A stretch of 64,000 nt of DNA from Thalassospira tepidiphila MCCC 1A03514 (GTDB taxonomy: Bacteria; Pseudomonadota; Alphaproteobacteria; Rhodospirillales; Thalassospiraceae): contig NZ_JPVZ01000014.1 in NCBI RefSeq assembly GCF_001662875.1, positions 1 to 64,000 of the forward strand, read 5' to 3'. Positions within the stretch are counted from its first letter, which is position 1; every line of letters begins with the position of its first letter. Shown piece after piece: positions 44,698 to 53,624 of this stretch. Made by a program: the position numbers and the translations under genes. The notes under the pieces are model-generated. The model worked only from the letters and a program-made list of their open reading frames with translations. It made no database searches and was not told where the DNA came from.

Positions 44698-44737
44698 AAA
44701 AAGGCCGACCCGCGACATTCACGCGGATCGGCCCTTA
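44698..44737. terminator. Bidirectional terminator
   Basis: AAGGCCGA and CGGCCCTT with inner CCGCG and CGCGG stems between the convergent LysR and alcohol dehydrogenase-like genes. It is imperfect, with a bulge, and flanked by A-run and TTAATT. Confidence 0.7.
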
Positions 44738-44769
44738 ATTCAGATGCCTGTTATTCTATGGCGCTCAGA

Positions 44770-45801
44770 TCAGTCGGCAATGCCGTCAAAGATGATCTTG
44801 CCAATGGCCTTGCCACTTTCCAGCAACGCATGCGCTTTCTGCAGGCTTTCCGGTGAAAGCGGGCCAAAGCTTTCATTCGCGGTATTGGTGATGGTGCCCT
44901 CATCCACCAACTGGGCCACCGTCGCCAGAAGCTTGTGCTGTTCAATCATGTCAGCGGTCTGGAACATCGAACGGGTAAACATGAACTCGTATGAGAAGCT
45001 GGCAGACTTGGCTTTCAGAAGGTCCACATTGTGATTTTCCTGTGCCTCGGTGATCGTCACGATCCGGCCTTGCGGCGCGATGACAGTCGCCATCACATCA
45101 AAATACTGATCGGTTTCCGACGTGCAGAAAATGTAATCAACATTGGCAACATCAATCGCCGCCAGTTCTTCATCCAGCGGATTGCGATGGTTGATCACCT
45201 GATTCGCGCCAAGCTTTTTGACCCACGCCACAGTCTCCGGGCGCGATGCGGTCGTGATGACTTTCAGACCGGCAAGCTGGGCCAACTGAATGGCAATCGA
45301 TCCAACACCACCGGCCCCGCCAATGATCAGGATCGTTTTGTTTGCATTGGCGTCAACCGCCTTGCGATCAATCAGAAGGCGATCAAACATCGCCTCCCAC
45401 GCGGTAATCGTCGTCAATGGCAGCGCTGCGGCGGCGGCGAAATCAAGTGACTTCGGCTTGGGCGCGACAATGCGTTCATCAACAAGTTGCAGTTGGGCAT
45501 TGGACCCCGAACGGGTCACATCCCCGGCATACCAGACTTCATCGCCCGGACGGAAAAGGGTGACGTCTTCGCCAACAGCCTCGACCACACCGGCCGCATC
45601 CCAGCCAAGCACCTTGAAGGCACCGTCATCCTGCTTGCCCTTGCGGACTTTGAAATCGACCGGGTTCACTGCAACGCCCTTTACCCTAACAAGGATATCG
45701 TGACCCTCGGCAATCGGGGCATCGGTTTCGATCTGGGTGAACAGGCCGTCGGTTTCGACCGGGGCAGATTTATAAATACCAATGGCTTTCATCTTTGGCA
45801 T
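44770..45801 (-). CDS. MDR-family zinc-type alcohol dehydrogenase/quinone oxidoreductase
   Basis: 343 residues: a GroES-like N-terminal domain (VKGVAVNPVDFKVRKGKQDD) and a Rossmann domain with ILIIGGAGGVGSIAIQLAQL. The Cys/His zinc ligands of true ADH are absent, so it belongs with NADPH:quinone oxidoreductases. It is divergent from an HxlR-family gene with a palindromic site between them, a setup like qor2/QorR in Corynebacterium. ATG at 45801 with AAGGAA. It probably protects against quinones or electrophiles. Confidence 0.9.
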   Translation of the reverse strand: MPKMKAIGIYKSAPVETDGLFTQIETDAPIAEGHDILVRVKGVAVNPVDFKVRKGKQDDGAFKVLGWDAAGVVEAVGEDVTLFRPGDEVWYAGDVTRSGSNAQLQLVDERIVAPKPKSLDFAAAAALPLTTITAWEAMFDRLLIDRKAVDANANKTILIIGGAGGVGSIAIQLAQLAGLKVITTASRPETVAWVKKLGANQVINHRNPLDEELAAIDVANVDYIFCTSETDQYFDVMATVIAPQGRIVTITEAQENHNVDLLKAKSASFSYEFMFTRSMFQTADMIEQHKLLATVAQLVDEGTITNTANESFGPLSPESLQKAHALLESGKAIGKIIFDGIAD

Positions 45802-45887
45802 TTCCTTCCATCAAAGGTTTGATTTGTGAATGGCCAAGTTTTAACGCATAATCCTCATTGAAATAAGTACGCACAATTTCAGCATAT

Positions 45888-45909
45888 AGTATCAATTTGT
45901 ATACTATTG
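45888..45909. promoter_or_regulatory. Probable operator of the HxlR-type regulator
   Basis: ATAGTAT-N8-ATACTAT is a perfect 7-bp inverted repeat in the 169-base gap between the divergent oxidoreductase and HxlR genes. The site overlaps possible -10 hexamers. HxlR proteins bind such AT-rich dyads as dimers. Confidence 0.65.
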
Positions 45910-45970
45910 TGGATTTCCGGGCATTACGGGCACATTCCCTGATCCGGTCTTGCTGATCTGGAGGTTAATG

Positions 45971-46339
45971 ATGAATAGCTGCCCACCCAACAGAAGCCCC
46001 GGCTGCCCGGTTGAAGGCGCGCTTGATATGATTGGCGGCAAGTGGAAGGGCGTTGTGATGTTCCATCTGCTTGATGGCACGAAACGCTTTAACGAGCTGC
46101 GCCGTCTGATGCCCGGCGTCACCCAGCGCATGCTGACCCGCCAGCTCCGCGAACTTGAAACCGACGGGCTTGTACATCGTGAAGTTTACGCCGAAGTCCC
46201 GCCGCGCGTTGAATACAGCCTGACCCAAAAGGGTGAAACGCTGCGCGGCATTATTCTGGCCTTAAAGGACTGGGGCGAAACCCACGTTCCATATTATGCG
46301 ATGTCAAAACGCCCGATGCCCGAAAGTGAATCCGCCTGA
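45971..46339 (+). CDS. HxlR-family transcriptional regulator
   Basis: 122 residues with a winged helix: CPVEGALDMIGGKWKGVVMFHLLDG, RFNELRRLMPGVTQRMLTRQLREL and a wing EVPPRVEYSLTQKGE. Cys residues near the N-terminus (Cys4 and Cys11 in MNSCPPNRSPGCPVEGA) could sense redox or electrophiles as in QorR, YodB and HypR; this is inferred. Of two adjacent ATGs, 45971 is six bases after GGAGG and is preferred. Target is probably the divergent oxidoreductase gene and its own promoter. Confidence 0.9.
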   Translation: MNSCPPNRSPGCPVEGALDMIGGKWKGVVMFHLLDGTKRFNELRRLMPGVTQRMLTRQLRELETDGLVHREVYAEVPPRVEYSLTQKGETLRGIILALKDWGETHVPYYAMSKRPMPESESA

Positions 46340-46834
46340 TCAGATTTGCTGCAAATCGCGCGCCATTTTCCAGAATGTCGTTCTGTCATATCCGTCATGG
46401 ACACCTTCGCCGGCAATCGCAAACCCGCGTGATTTGAAGAACGCGATATTGTCTTCAAGTTCGATCCGGACACTAAGCCGCATATGCTGCTTGCCGCGAT
46501 CACGCGCAAATGCACAGGCGGCTTCGACCAATGCCTTGCCGATACCAGCCCCCTTGACCGCCGGGTCAACCGAAAGCTTGTAAAGATAGGCGTCCTTGCC
46601 GACATCCTCGATCCAGATTTGGCCGATGATGTTGCCACTAACATCCCGGGCGACGAACAGTGTGTCGCGGGCAAAACGCCATTGCAGTTCTGAAACCGAA
46701 ACCGATTTGGCCGAACTTGGCGGATCGACAATATCGTCCTGAAAGGCAAAGGCTGCCAAAAGAATTTCAACAAGCCGCTCGAACGAAACGTCGTCCGGGG
46801 CATTGATGTGTGTGATCTCGATACTGGACGTCAT
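46340..46834 (-). CDS. GNAT-family N-acetyltransferase
   Basis: 164 residues with the GNAT acetyl-CoA loop KGAGIGKALVEAA, preceded by the beta strand AYLYKLSVDPAV and followed by VRIELEDNIAFFKSRGFAIAGE. Substrate is not predictable. It is convergent with the HxlR gene; their stop codons are adjacent with no intergenic space. ATG at 46834. The upstream gap before accA is AT-rich and probably holds both promoters. Confidence 0.88.
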   Translation of the reverse strand: MTSSIEITHINAPDDVSFERLVEILLAAFAFQDDIVDPPSSAKSVSVSELQWRFARDTLFVARDVSGNIIGQIWIEDVGKDAYLYKLSVDPAVKGAGIGKALVEAACAFARDRGKQHMRLSVRIELEDNIAFFKSRGFAIAGEGVHDGYDRTTFWKMARDLQQI

Positions 46835-46996
46835 GGGGTTCCACGTGCAAACTGTCAGGCGTAATGAATGTATGAAAACTACGCCATAATTATTACGTAA
46901 ACGGAAAATATGGACTGTTCATAGCTCCGCCCTTGACGTGGCGGGTCGATATACTATGTTCCGCCCCATTGTTTCCCAGTCGGATATGATGCCCTG

Positions 46997-47953
46997 ATGC
47001 ATAACTTCCTCGATTTTGAAAAGCCGATCGCCGAACTTGAAGGCAAGATCGAAGAGCTCCGTCATTTGACGGGCAGTGACGAAGTCAACATCGCAGACGA
47101 GGTTTCCCGCCTGCAGGAAAAGCTGACCAAGCTTTTGCAAGGCACCTATGGCAAGCTGACCCCCTGGCAGAAAACCCAGGTGGCACGCCATCCTGATCGT
47201 CCGCATTTCACCGACTATATCGCCAACCTGTTTGACGATTTCACCCCGCTTTCCGGTGACCGCCAGTTTGGCGAAGACGCCGCAATCATCGGTGGTTTTG
47301 GTCGTTTGCAGGGCCGCACAGTGATGGTGATCGGCCATGAAAAAGGCCGCGATACCGAAACCCGTGTGAAACACAATTTCGGTTCCGCCCGCCCGGAAGG
47401 CTATCGCAAGGCGATCCGCCTGATGCGTATGGCCGAGCGTTTCAACATTCCGGTTGTCACCCTTGTTGATACTGCTGGCGCCTTCCCGGGTGCCGATGCC
47501 GAGGCGCGCGGCCAGTCCGAAGCCATCGCACGGTCGATCGAAGCCTGCCTTGATATCAAGGTGCCGCTGGTATCTGTCATCATCGGCGAAGGTGGATCAG
47601 GTGGTGCGATTGCGCTTGCCGTTGCCAACAACGTTCTGATGCTTGAAAACTCGATTTATTCGGTAATCTCGCCAGAAGGTTGCGCATCCATTCTGTGGCG
47701 CTCTGGCGACGAAGCCAAAACCGCTGCCGAGGCGCTCCGTCTTACCGCACAGGATCTGTTGCAGCTTGGCGTGATCGACGAAATCGTGCCAGAGCCGCTT
47801 GGCGGCGCACAGCGCGATGCCAAGGAAGCCTGCAAACGGGTTGGCAAAGCGATCATCAAGGCACTTGAAAGCATGGACGATGTCGAAGGTGGCGTGCTCA
47901 AGGCGCGCCGTCGTGACAAGTTCCTTGAAATGGGCCGCAAGGGCCTGAACTGA
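46997..47953 (+). CDS. accA: Acetyl-CoA carboxylase carboxyltransferase subunit alpha
   Basis: 318 residues, standard AccA length. An N-terminal helical region ([18 protein letters not shown]) leads to the carboxyltransferase fold with [35 protein letters not shown] and [17 protein letters not shown]. With AccD it moves the carboxyl group from biotin to acetyl-CoA, the first committed step of fatty acid synthesis. ATG at 46997; the ribosome site is weak. accD is not adjacent. Confidence 0.98.
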   Translation: MHNFLDFEKPIAELEGKIEELRHLTGSDEVNIADEVSRLQEKLTKLLQGTYGKLTPWQKTQVARHPDRPHFTDYIANLFDDFTPLSGDRQFGEDAAIIGGFGRLQGRTVMVIGHEKGRDTETRVKHNFGSARPEGYRKAIRLMRMAERFNIPVVTLVDTAGAFPGADAEARGQSEAIARSIEACLDIKVPLVSVIIGEGGSGGAIALAVANNVLMLENSIYSVISPEGCASILWRSGDEAKTAAEALRLTAQDLLQLGVIDEIVPEPLGGAQRDAKEACKRVGKAIIKALESMDDVEGGVLKARRRDKFLEMGRKGLN

Positions 47954-48079
47954 TTTTCCATTCAGGGCGCAGACCATCGTCAATGATGCTGCGCCCTGTT
48001 GTCATTTTCCGGCGCAGTCTGTCCGTCGGTTATATCCGGCAAAATGAAGCGCCCTTTTCCGGCCTGGTCGGGAGGCACC

Positions 48080-48916
48080 ATGAATTTTCTTCGCCGGATC
48101 GTTGAATCCAAACGCTTTCAAAATTTCATCACCGCCGTCATTGCGATTAACGCCATCATCCTCGGGCTTGAAACTTCCCCGACTGTGATGAATGCGGCGG
48201 GGTCGGTGCTGCATGTGCTCGATCAGGTGGCAGTGGCGATTTTTGTCATCGAACTGGTGATGAAACTTGCGCTCTATCGGCTGGCCTTCTTCAAGCGCGC
48301 CTGGAATGTCTTTGATTTCACGATTGTTGCCATCACCCTGATGCCAGCAGGCCAGGGTGTATCGGTCCTGCGTGCGTTGCGTATCCTGCGTGCCTTCCGC
48401 CTGATTTCAACGGTACCGTCCATGCGCAAGGTAGTCGAAGCCCTGATGCGCGCCATCCCCGGCATGATTTCGGTCCTGACACTTCTATCGCTGGTGTTTT
48501 ATGTCTCGGCCGTGATGGCGACCAAGCTGTTTGGCGAAGGCTTCCCCGACTGGTTTGGCAATATTGGCGCGTCCCTTTATTCGCTGTTCCAGATCATGAC
48601 GCTGGAAAGCTGGTCGATGGGCATCGTCCGTCCGGTGATGGAGTCTTACCCGCTGGCGTGGCTTTTCTTCGTGCCGTTCATTCTGGTAACGACATTTGCC
48701 GTCCTGAACCTGTTTATCGCGATTGTGGTTGATGCAATGTCGACACATGTCGATGTTGAAGAAACCCAGACCCGTGATGTGATCGAACTGGATCATCAGG
48801 AAATCATGACCGAACTGCGCGCTCTGCGTAGTGAAATGAGCAAACTTGCCAACGCCCGGAACGACCATCCTCAAGACGTCCCATCCGATCAAAACAAGAC
48901 ATCGACACCCTCCTGA
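48080..48916 (+). CDS. Voltage-gated sodium channel (NavAb/NaChBac-type)
   Basis: 278 residues with one six-helix ion-transport domain. The S4 voltage sensor holds Arg98, Arg101, Arg104 and Arg107 in a three-residue rhythm, and the selectivity filter is TLESWSM (174-180), identical to NavAb, hence Na+ selective. A C-terminal neck and coiled coil (about 238-258; HQEIMTELRALRSEMSKL) should aid tetramer assembly, as in BacNav proteins. ATG at 48080 has GGAGG upstream. Such channels serve marine and alkaliphilic bacteria in motility and pH or sodium response. Confidence 0.93.
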   Translation: MNFLRRIVESKRFQNFITAVIAINAIILGLETSPTVMNAAGSVLHVLDQVAVAIFVIELVMKLALYRLAFFKRAWNVFDFTIVAITLMPAGQGVSVLRALRILRAFRLISTVPSMRKVVEALMRAIPGMISVLTLLSLVFYVSAVMATKLFGEGFPDWFGNIGASLYSLFQIMTLESWSMGIVRPVMESYPLAWLFFVPFILVTTFAVLNLFIAIVVDAMSTHVDVEETQTRDVIELDHQEIMTELRALRSEMSKLANARNDHPQDVPSDQNKTSTPS

Positions 48917-49029
48917 ACAGTCGGTCAGACCAGGCTTACCGGGAAAATTGAGCGGTTACTCATAAAAAGGGGGTGGTTAAACGCCCCGAACCTCGTCTAA
49001 TCTTTCGACAAATATCGGGAGATCGGGGA

Positions 49030-49809
49030 ATGAAGCTAACGTTTGCGGGGACAGGATCGGCCTTTTGTATGGCCGCTGACAATTTTCAGAGCAACATGGT
49101 TCTGGAAACGACCCCGTCGGGCAATGACCAACCACAGCGCCTGCTGATTGACTGCGGTTCAGACGCGCGCCATTCGCTGCGCAACATTGGTCATATGCCA
49201 AACGACATTCATGGTGTCTATGTCAGCCATCTGCATTCGGACCATATCGGTGGGCTCGAATGGATGGCGCTTGCCAATTATTTCGTCTTCGAAGGCCACC
49301 GGGCGGAACTGTTTGCGGTCGACGAACTGCTTGAACCGCTGTGGGAACACTCATTGCGCGGCGGCCTTGAAATCAGCGATCACGGCAACAGCAAACTGTC
49401 GTCCTATTTCGATGTGGTCCCACTTTCCACCAAGAACGGTTTTGACTGGCATGGCATGCATTTCGATGTCATCCCGGTTGCGCATGTCGTGACACCGGAA
49501 AGCACGATGTATTCCTATGCCCTGTTCGGTCACGGCCAGAACAAGTCCTTCTTCCTGACAACAGATGCGATCTTCAATCCCGAAGATCATATGCCGTTCT
49601 ACAAAAAGGCCGACATCATCTTTCAGGATTGCGAACTCGGCCCCCGTCATTCCGGGGTCCATGCCCATTACGACCAACTTGTGACCCTGCCTGCCGAGAT
49701 CAAGGCGAAGATGTGGCTCTATCACTATCAGGCTTATGATAAACCCGACGCCGTGGCGGACGGTTTCTGCGGGTTCATTGAACCGGAACAAAGTTTTGAT
49801 CTTGGTTGA
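49030..49809 (+). CDS. Metallo-beta-lactamase-fold hydrolase
   Basis: 259 residues with the MBL fold: LTFAGTGSAFC, LLIDCGSDA, the metal motif SHLHSDHIGGLEW, FLTTDAIF (Asp ligand) and a C-terminal His-containing LYHYQAY. Overall shape is near RNase Z/class II phosphodiesterase-like members. The gene lies between the sodium channel and the cyclic-nucleotide-binding ABC gene, so cyclic nucleotide hydrolysis is worth considering, but the sequence alone does not show it. ATG at 49030 after GGGGA. Confidence 0.8.
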   Translation: MKLTFAGTGSAFCMAADNFQSNMVLETTPSGNDQPQRLLIDCGSDARHSLRNIGHMPNDIHGVYVSHLHSDHIGGLEWMALANYFVFEGHRAELFAVDELLEPLWEHSLRGGLEISDHGNSKLSSYFDVVPLSTKNGFDWHGMHFDVIPVAHVVTPESTMYSYALFGHGQNKSFFLTTDAIFNPEDHMPFYKKADIIFQDCELGPRHSGVHAHYDQLVTLPAEIKAKMWLYHYQAYDKPDAVADGFCGFIEPEQSFDLG

Positions 49810-49930
49810 TCAGACAACCGGCGCATAACCTGCACACTGGGATTAGGACCTATAGGTCCTGACCCTGCCCAAATATAAAAACGAGCAAACGGAACAAAAA
49901 TGTTCCACAACCACAAAACGGGACGTGCGA

Positions 49931-52900
49931 ATGCCCAAATCGGTTTTTGCCTATATATGGCGTCATAGCCGCCTCCAGCAGATCATGCTGACATTGGTCA
50001 CGCTGGCCTCTTTCCCGTTTCTCTATTACTCGCTTGATCTGCCCAAGCAGATCGTCAACGAGGCCATCGGTGGTGCTGGTGCGCCCTATGACATCCTTGG
50101 CATCGATCTGACCCAGATCGAGTATCTGTTCGCCCTCTCGGGCATTTTTCTGGCCCTCGTCTTCGTTAATGGCGGCTTCAAATACTTCATCAACGTCTAT
50201 CAGGGCGTGATGGCAGAACGCATGCTGCGTCGCATGCGCTACGAGCTTTTTGACCGTGTTCTGCGTTTTCCGCTGCCGCATTTCCGCAAGACCAGCCAGG
50301 GCGAAATCGTTTCCATGATCACCGCCGAAGCCGAACCGTTGGGCGGCTTCTTTGGCGAGGCCTATGCCCTGCCGCTGTATCAGGGCGGCATTCTGATCAC
50401 GATTTCGGCCTTTATCTTTATTCAGGACCCTTTGATGGGGCTGGCAGCGATCGCGTTTTATCCGTTGCAGGGCTATCTGATCCCGAAACTGCAACGCCGC
50501 GTGAACCTGCTTGGCAAACAGCGCGTTCAGAACGTGCGCCGCATGTCCGAACATATCGGCGAGACGGTTGGTGGTGCGACCGATATCCGCGCAAACGAAA
50601 CGCAAGGGTTCGAACTGACCCACTTCACCCAGCGGCTTGGCCGGATTTTCGAGATCCGCAAGGAAATCTATTTCCGTAAGTTCTTCATCAAGTTCCTGAA
50701 CAACTTTATCGCCCAGATCACCCCGTTCTTCTTCTATTCCATCGGTGGCTATCTGGTGATTACCGGTGATCTGAGCTTCGGTGCGCTGGTTGCGGCTCTT
50801 GCCGCCTACAAGGACATGTCGGCACCGTGGAAAGAGCTTCTCGCCTATTATCAGCGCTTGGCTGACGCCAACATCAAATACGAACAGCTGCACGAACAGT
50901 TCGAGCTGCCTGACCTTGCACCGGAACACGAACTGATTGCACCGGTTTCGCCAAAACTGGCCGGCCCGCTGGATGTCAGCGCCCTGTCATGGACGGATGA
51001 AGACGGCACGCGTGTGGTGGAAAATGTTTCCTTTAATATGGGATTGCCGGGCAAGGCCCTTTTGACCGGCGCATCAGACAGTGGCAAATCGCAACTTGCC
51101 CGTCTGATTGCCCACATCATGACCCCGACGGGCGGGCGCATTCAGTTTGCCGATTTTGATGCCACCACCCTTCCGGCTGCGGTGGTCGGGCAACGTCTGG
51201 CCTATGTAGGGGCGGATGCGTATCTGTTTAATGGCAGTATTTCCGATAACCTGTTCTATGGCCTGAAACACCGCCCCGTCCTTCTGGAGCAGGATAACGA
51301 CAATCCCGCACCCGACAGCGATGCCGACGCCAAAGCCTATCCAGATCCCAAATTTGTCGATGTCGTCGAACTTGCCGATCCGGCCGACCTGCCCTGGAAG
51401 CTGACGCGCGAAATGTATGACGAGATCAAGATGTCGGGCAACATCCCCTATGATCCGTCTGCCGAGTGGATCGATTATGTCGGACCGGGATTTGAATCGC
51501 GCGAAGACATGCAAAAGGAACTGATGCGCCTGCTTGAGGTGGTCGGCCTTGATCGTGATATTTATCGCATTGGCCTGTTGCGCCGCATCAGCCCTGAAGA
51601 ACGCCCGAACCTTGTTCAATCGGTACTCGATGTCCGTCCGCGCCTTAAGGAAATTCTGGCCGAACGTCAGCTTTCCGACCTTGTCGAACCCTATGATTTC
51701 GACAAATACAACGACAATGCGCCGGTCGGCGTGAACATCCTGTTCGGCACACCATCGCGCACCGAATTCAAGCGGATGGACTTCCTGTCGCATCCCTATA
51801 TCCAGAAAAGCCTGCGCGAAAGCGGCCTGTATGAAAAGATGATCAAGATGGGGCGTGAAACGCTTGATCTGATGATCGAACTGTTTACCGGCCTGCCCCC
51901 GGGGCATGAATTCTTTGACCGTTACAGCTTTGTCTCGGCCGATGAAATGCCCGAGGTCAAGAACATCCTGAAACGCACCGACGGTGTGCGTGTTGATGAC
52001 ATGCGCAAAGAGGACCAGTTGCGTCTTCTTGACGTTGCCATGCAACTGACCCCGGCCCGCCACCGCCTGCGCGTGATCGATGATGATTTCCGCGAACTTG
52101 TTCTTCAGGCCCGGCCCAAGTTCCGCGAAAACATGCCCGATGATCTGGCAGGCTATATCGACTTCTTCGAGGCTGATGGCTACGCATCAGCCGCACCGAT
52201 CCTTGATAACTTGCTGTTTGGTCGCTTTGCCTATGGCCGTGCAAATTCCGAGGAACGCGTCGGCGAGGTCCTGTTTGAAATCGCCCATGAAGGCGGCCTT
52301 TACGAAGGATTGGTGTCCCTTGGCCTTGAAAGCCAGGTCGGCGTTGGCGGCAGCCGCATGTCCCAGACATTGCGTCAGAAAATCGCCCTTGTCCGTGCGC
52401 TGATCAAGAACCCGGATCTTCTGGTCGTCGACGAAGGTCTTTCGGCCCTGGACCGCGAAACCCGCGAAAGCATCATCAATTACCTTACGGGTGAAAGTGA
52501 CCATACCAGTCTGGTTTGGGTCGATGATGATGACCATGCCGGCGAAAAGTTCGATACCTTGCTCTATATGTCGAACGGAAAGCTGGTCAAACGCAAAAGC
52601 GTTGCCGATGACAGTGAAACAACAACCGAAGAAACCGAAGACGAAGCCGCAGCCGCACTGGCCGCAGGCGACATCGATCAGGAAGTCCGGTTGCTGCGCA
52701 CGATCCCGCTGTTCGCCGGCCTCGACCCCAGTGTCGTCAAGCTGCTGGCCTTTACCAGCCCCCGCCTGACCTTCAAACATGGCGAGGTTCTCGTCAAACA
52801 GGGCGATCCGGGTGATGCCGCCTTTATCGTCATTTCCGGGCGCGGTGAAATCTGGCTGACCACCGATGAACACCAGACGCTCAAACTGCGTGACGTTCAT

Positions 52901-53122
52901 GCCAAGGAAGTCATTGGCGAAATCGCCCTGCTTGTCGATGCACCGCGTTCGGCCACGATCCGTGCCGTCGAAGACATGACGGTTCTGAAACTCGACAAGA
53001 CCGAATTCCTTGGTCTTGTCCGACAGGACCAGGCCGTTTCCAATCAGTTGATCCGCGTTCTTGCCCAGCGGCTTGATCAAACCACCAAACAGCTGACCAA
53101 CCGCAACAACGACAAGAACTGA
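49931..53122 (+). CDS. Atypical ABC transporter with split NBD and C-terminal cyclic nucleotide-binding domain
   Basis: 1063 residues. A six-helix ABC type IV membrane domain (about 15-310) leads into an ATPase domain. Walker A is GASDSGKS (380-387) and Walker B VVDE (832-835), but the Q-loop Gln is replaced (YVGADAYLF), the signature is MSQTL (810-814) and the H-loop has no aligned His (VWVDDDDH). About 315 extra residues lie between Q-loop and signature; NLFYG (440), NILFG (602) and NLLFG (760) recur about 160 residues apart within related flanks. An acidic linker (about 893-915) and a CNB domain (about 920-1045) with GEIALLVDAPRSATIRA follow. ATG at 49931; GTG at 49925 possible. Substrate unknown. 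Confidence 0.88.
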   Translation: MPKSVFAYIWRHSRLQQIMLTLVTLASFPFLYYSLDLPKQIVNEAIGGAGAPYDILGIDLTQIEYLFALSGIFLALVFVNGGFKYFINVYQGVMAERMLRRMRYELFDRVLRFPLPHFRKTSQGEIVSMITAEAEPLGGFFGEAYALPLYQGGILITISAFIFIQDPLMGLAAIAFYPLQGYLIPKLQRRVNLLGKQRVQNVRRMSEHIGETVGGATDIRANETQGFELTHFTQRLGRIFEIRKEIYFRKFFIKFLNNFIAQITPFFFYSIGGYLVITGDLSFGALVAALAAYKDMSAPWKELLAYYQRLADANIKYEQLHEQFELPDLAPEHELIAPVSPKLAGPLDVSALSWTDEDGTRVVENVSFNMGLPGKALLTGASDSGKSQLARLIAHIMTPTGGRIQFADFDATTLPAAVVGQRLAYVGADAYLFNGSISDNLFYGLKHRPVLLEQDNDNPAPDSDADAKAYPDPKFVDVVELADPADLPWKLTREMYDEIKMSGNIPYDPSAEWIDYVGPGFESREDMQKELMRLLEVVGLDRDIYRIGLLRRISPEERPNLVQSVLDVRPRLKEILAERQLSDLVEPYDFDKYNDNAPVGVNILFGTPSRTEFKRMDFLSHPYIQKSLRESGLYEKMIKMGRETLDLMIELFTGLPPGHEFFDRYSFVSADEMPEVKNILKRTDGVRVDDMRKEDQLRLLDVAMQLTPARHRLRVIDDDFRELVLQARPKFRENMPDDLAGYIDFFEADGYASAAPILDNLLFGRFAYGRANSEERVGEVLFEIAHEGGLYEGLVSLGLESQVGVGGSRMSQTLRQKIALVRALIKNPDLLVVDEGLSALDRETRESIINYLTGESDHTSLVWVDDDDHAGEKFDTLLYMSNGKLVKRKSVADDSETTTEETEDEAAAALAAGDIDQEVRLLRTIPLFAGLDPSVVKLLAFTSPRLTFKHGEVLVKQGDPGDAAFIVISGRGEIWLTTDEHQTLKLRDVHAKEVIGEIALLVDAPRSATIRAVEDMTVLKLDKTEFLGLVRQDQAVSNQLIRVLAQRLDQTTKQLTNRNNDKN

Positions 53123-53198
53123 CAAAACGAACGGACGGAGCTCCCCGGTAAGGGGCTCCGTCCATCCTTCTTTTGCCTGACCTTATGAACTGCGCCTT

Positions 53199-53444
53199 AT
53201 GAACAAAATCGCTTCCATCCTTCTTGCCGTATTGCTTGGCGTCCTCATGCTGGGCGGCTTTATCGCCCTTGTCGGCGGCAGTGTTATCGGCGCACTGGCC
53301 TTTGTCATTGGCATCCCGGTCGCCTTTCCGATGACAACAAGCGTCGTGATCTTGTTTTTTGCGGCCATCATCATCCGAACCCTCGTTGAAAAGCGCCGCC
53401 AGAAACGCGAAATGCGCAAATATCTGGATCAGTCAAAAGACTGA
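53199..53444 (+). CDS. Small two-helix membrane protein, unknown function
   Basis: 81 residues with two adjacent hydrophobic segments (about 5-30 and 33-62) and a highly basic C-terminal helix EKRRQKREMRKYLDQ facing the cytosol. It begins 76 bases after the ABC-CNB gene on the same strand and may be a partner or simply the end of that operon. No family recognised. ATG at 53199; an in-frame ATG at 53184 is possible but adds non-hydrophobic residues. Confidence 0.7.
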   Translation: MNKIASILLAVLLGVLMLGGFIALVGGSVIGALAFVIGIPVAFPMTTSVVILFFAAIIIRTLVEKRRQKREMRKYLDQSKD

Positions 53445-53624
53445 TTTTCTGCGCGTTTTGCCGCGCAGCAGAAAAAACATTCGCTTTTTGCCACTCCGCG
53501 CCAAAAAAAACGCATCAAATGGCGTCGAGTTCGGTCACCTCCTCTGATCGCCTGTTGATACCTTCCTCCCAGTTCAATGACATGCTTCGCGCAAACCGCG
53601 CCAAGCTTAAGGAAGGAGGCCACC

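Noticed and set aside
53449-53468. CTGCGCG...CGCGCAG hairpin after the small membrane protein gene
   Set aside because: Stem is real but no T-run follows on the plus strand, so I could not support calling it a terminator.
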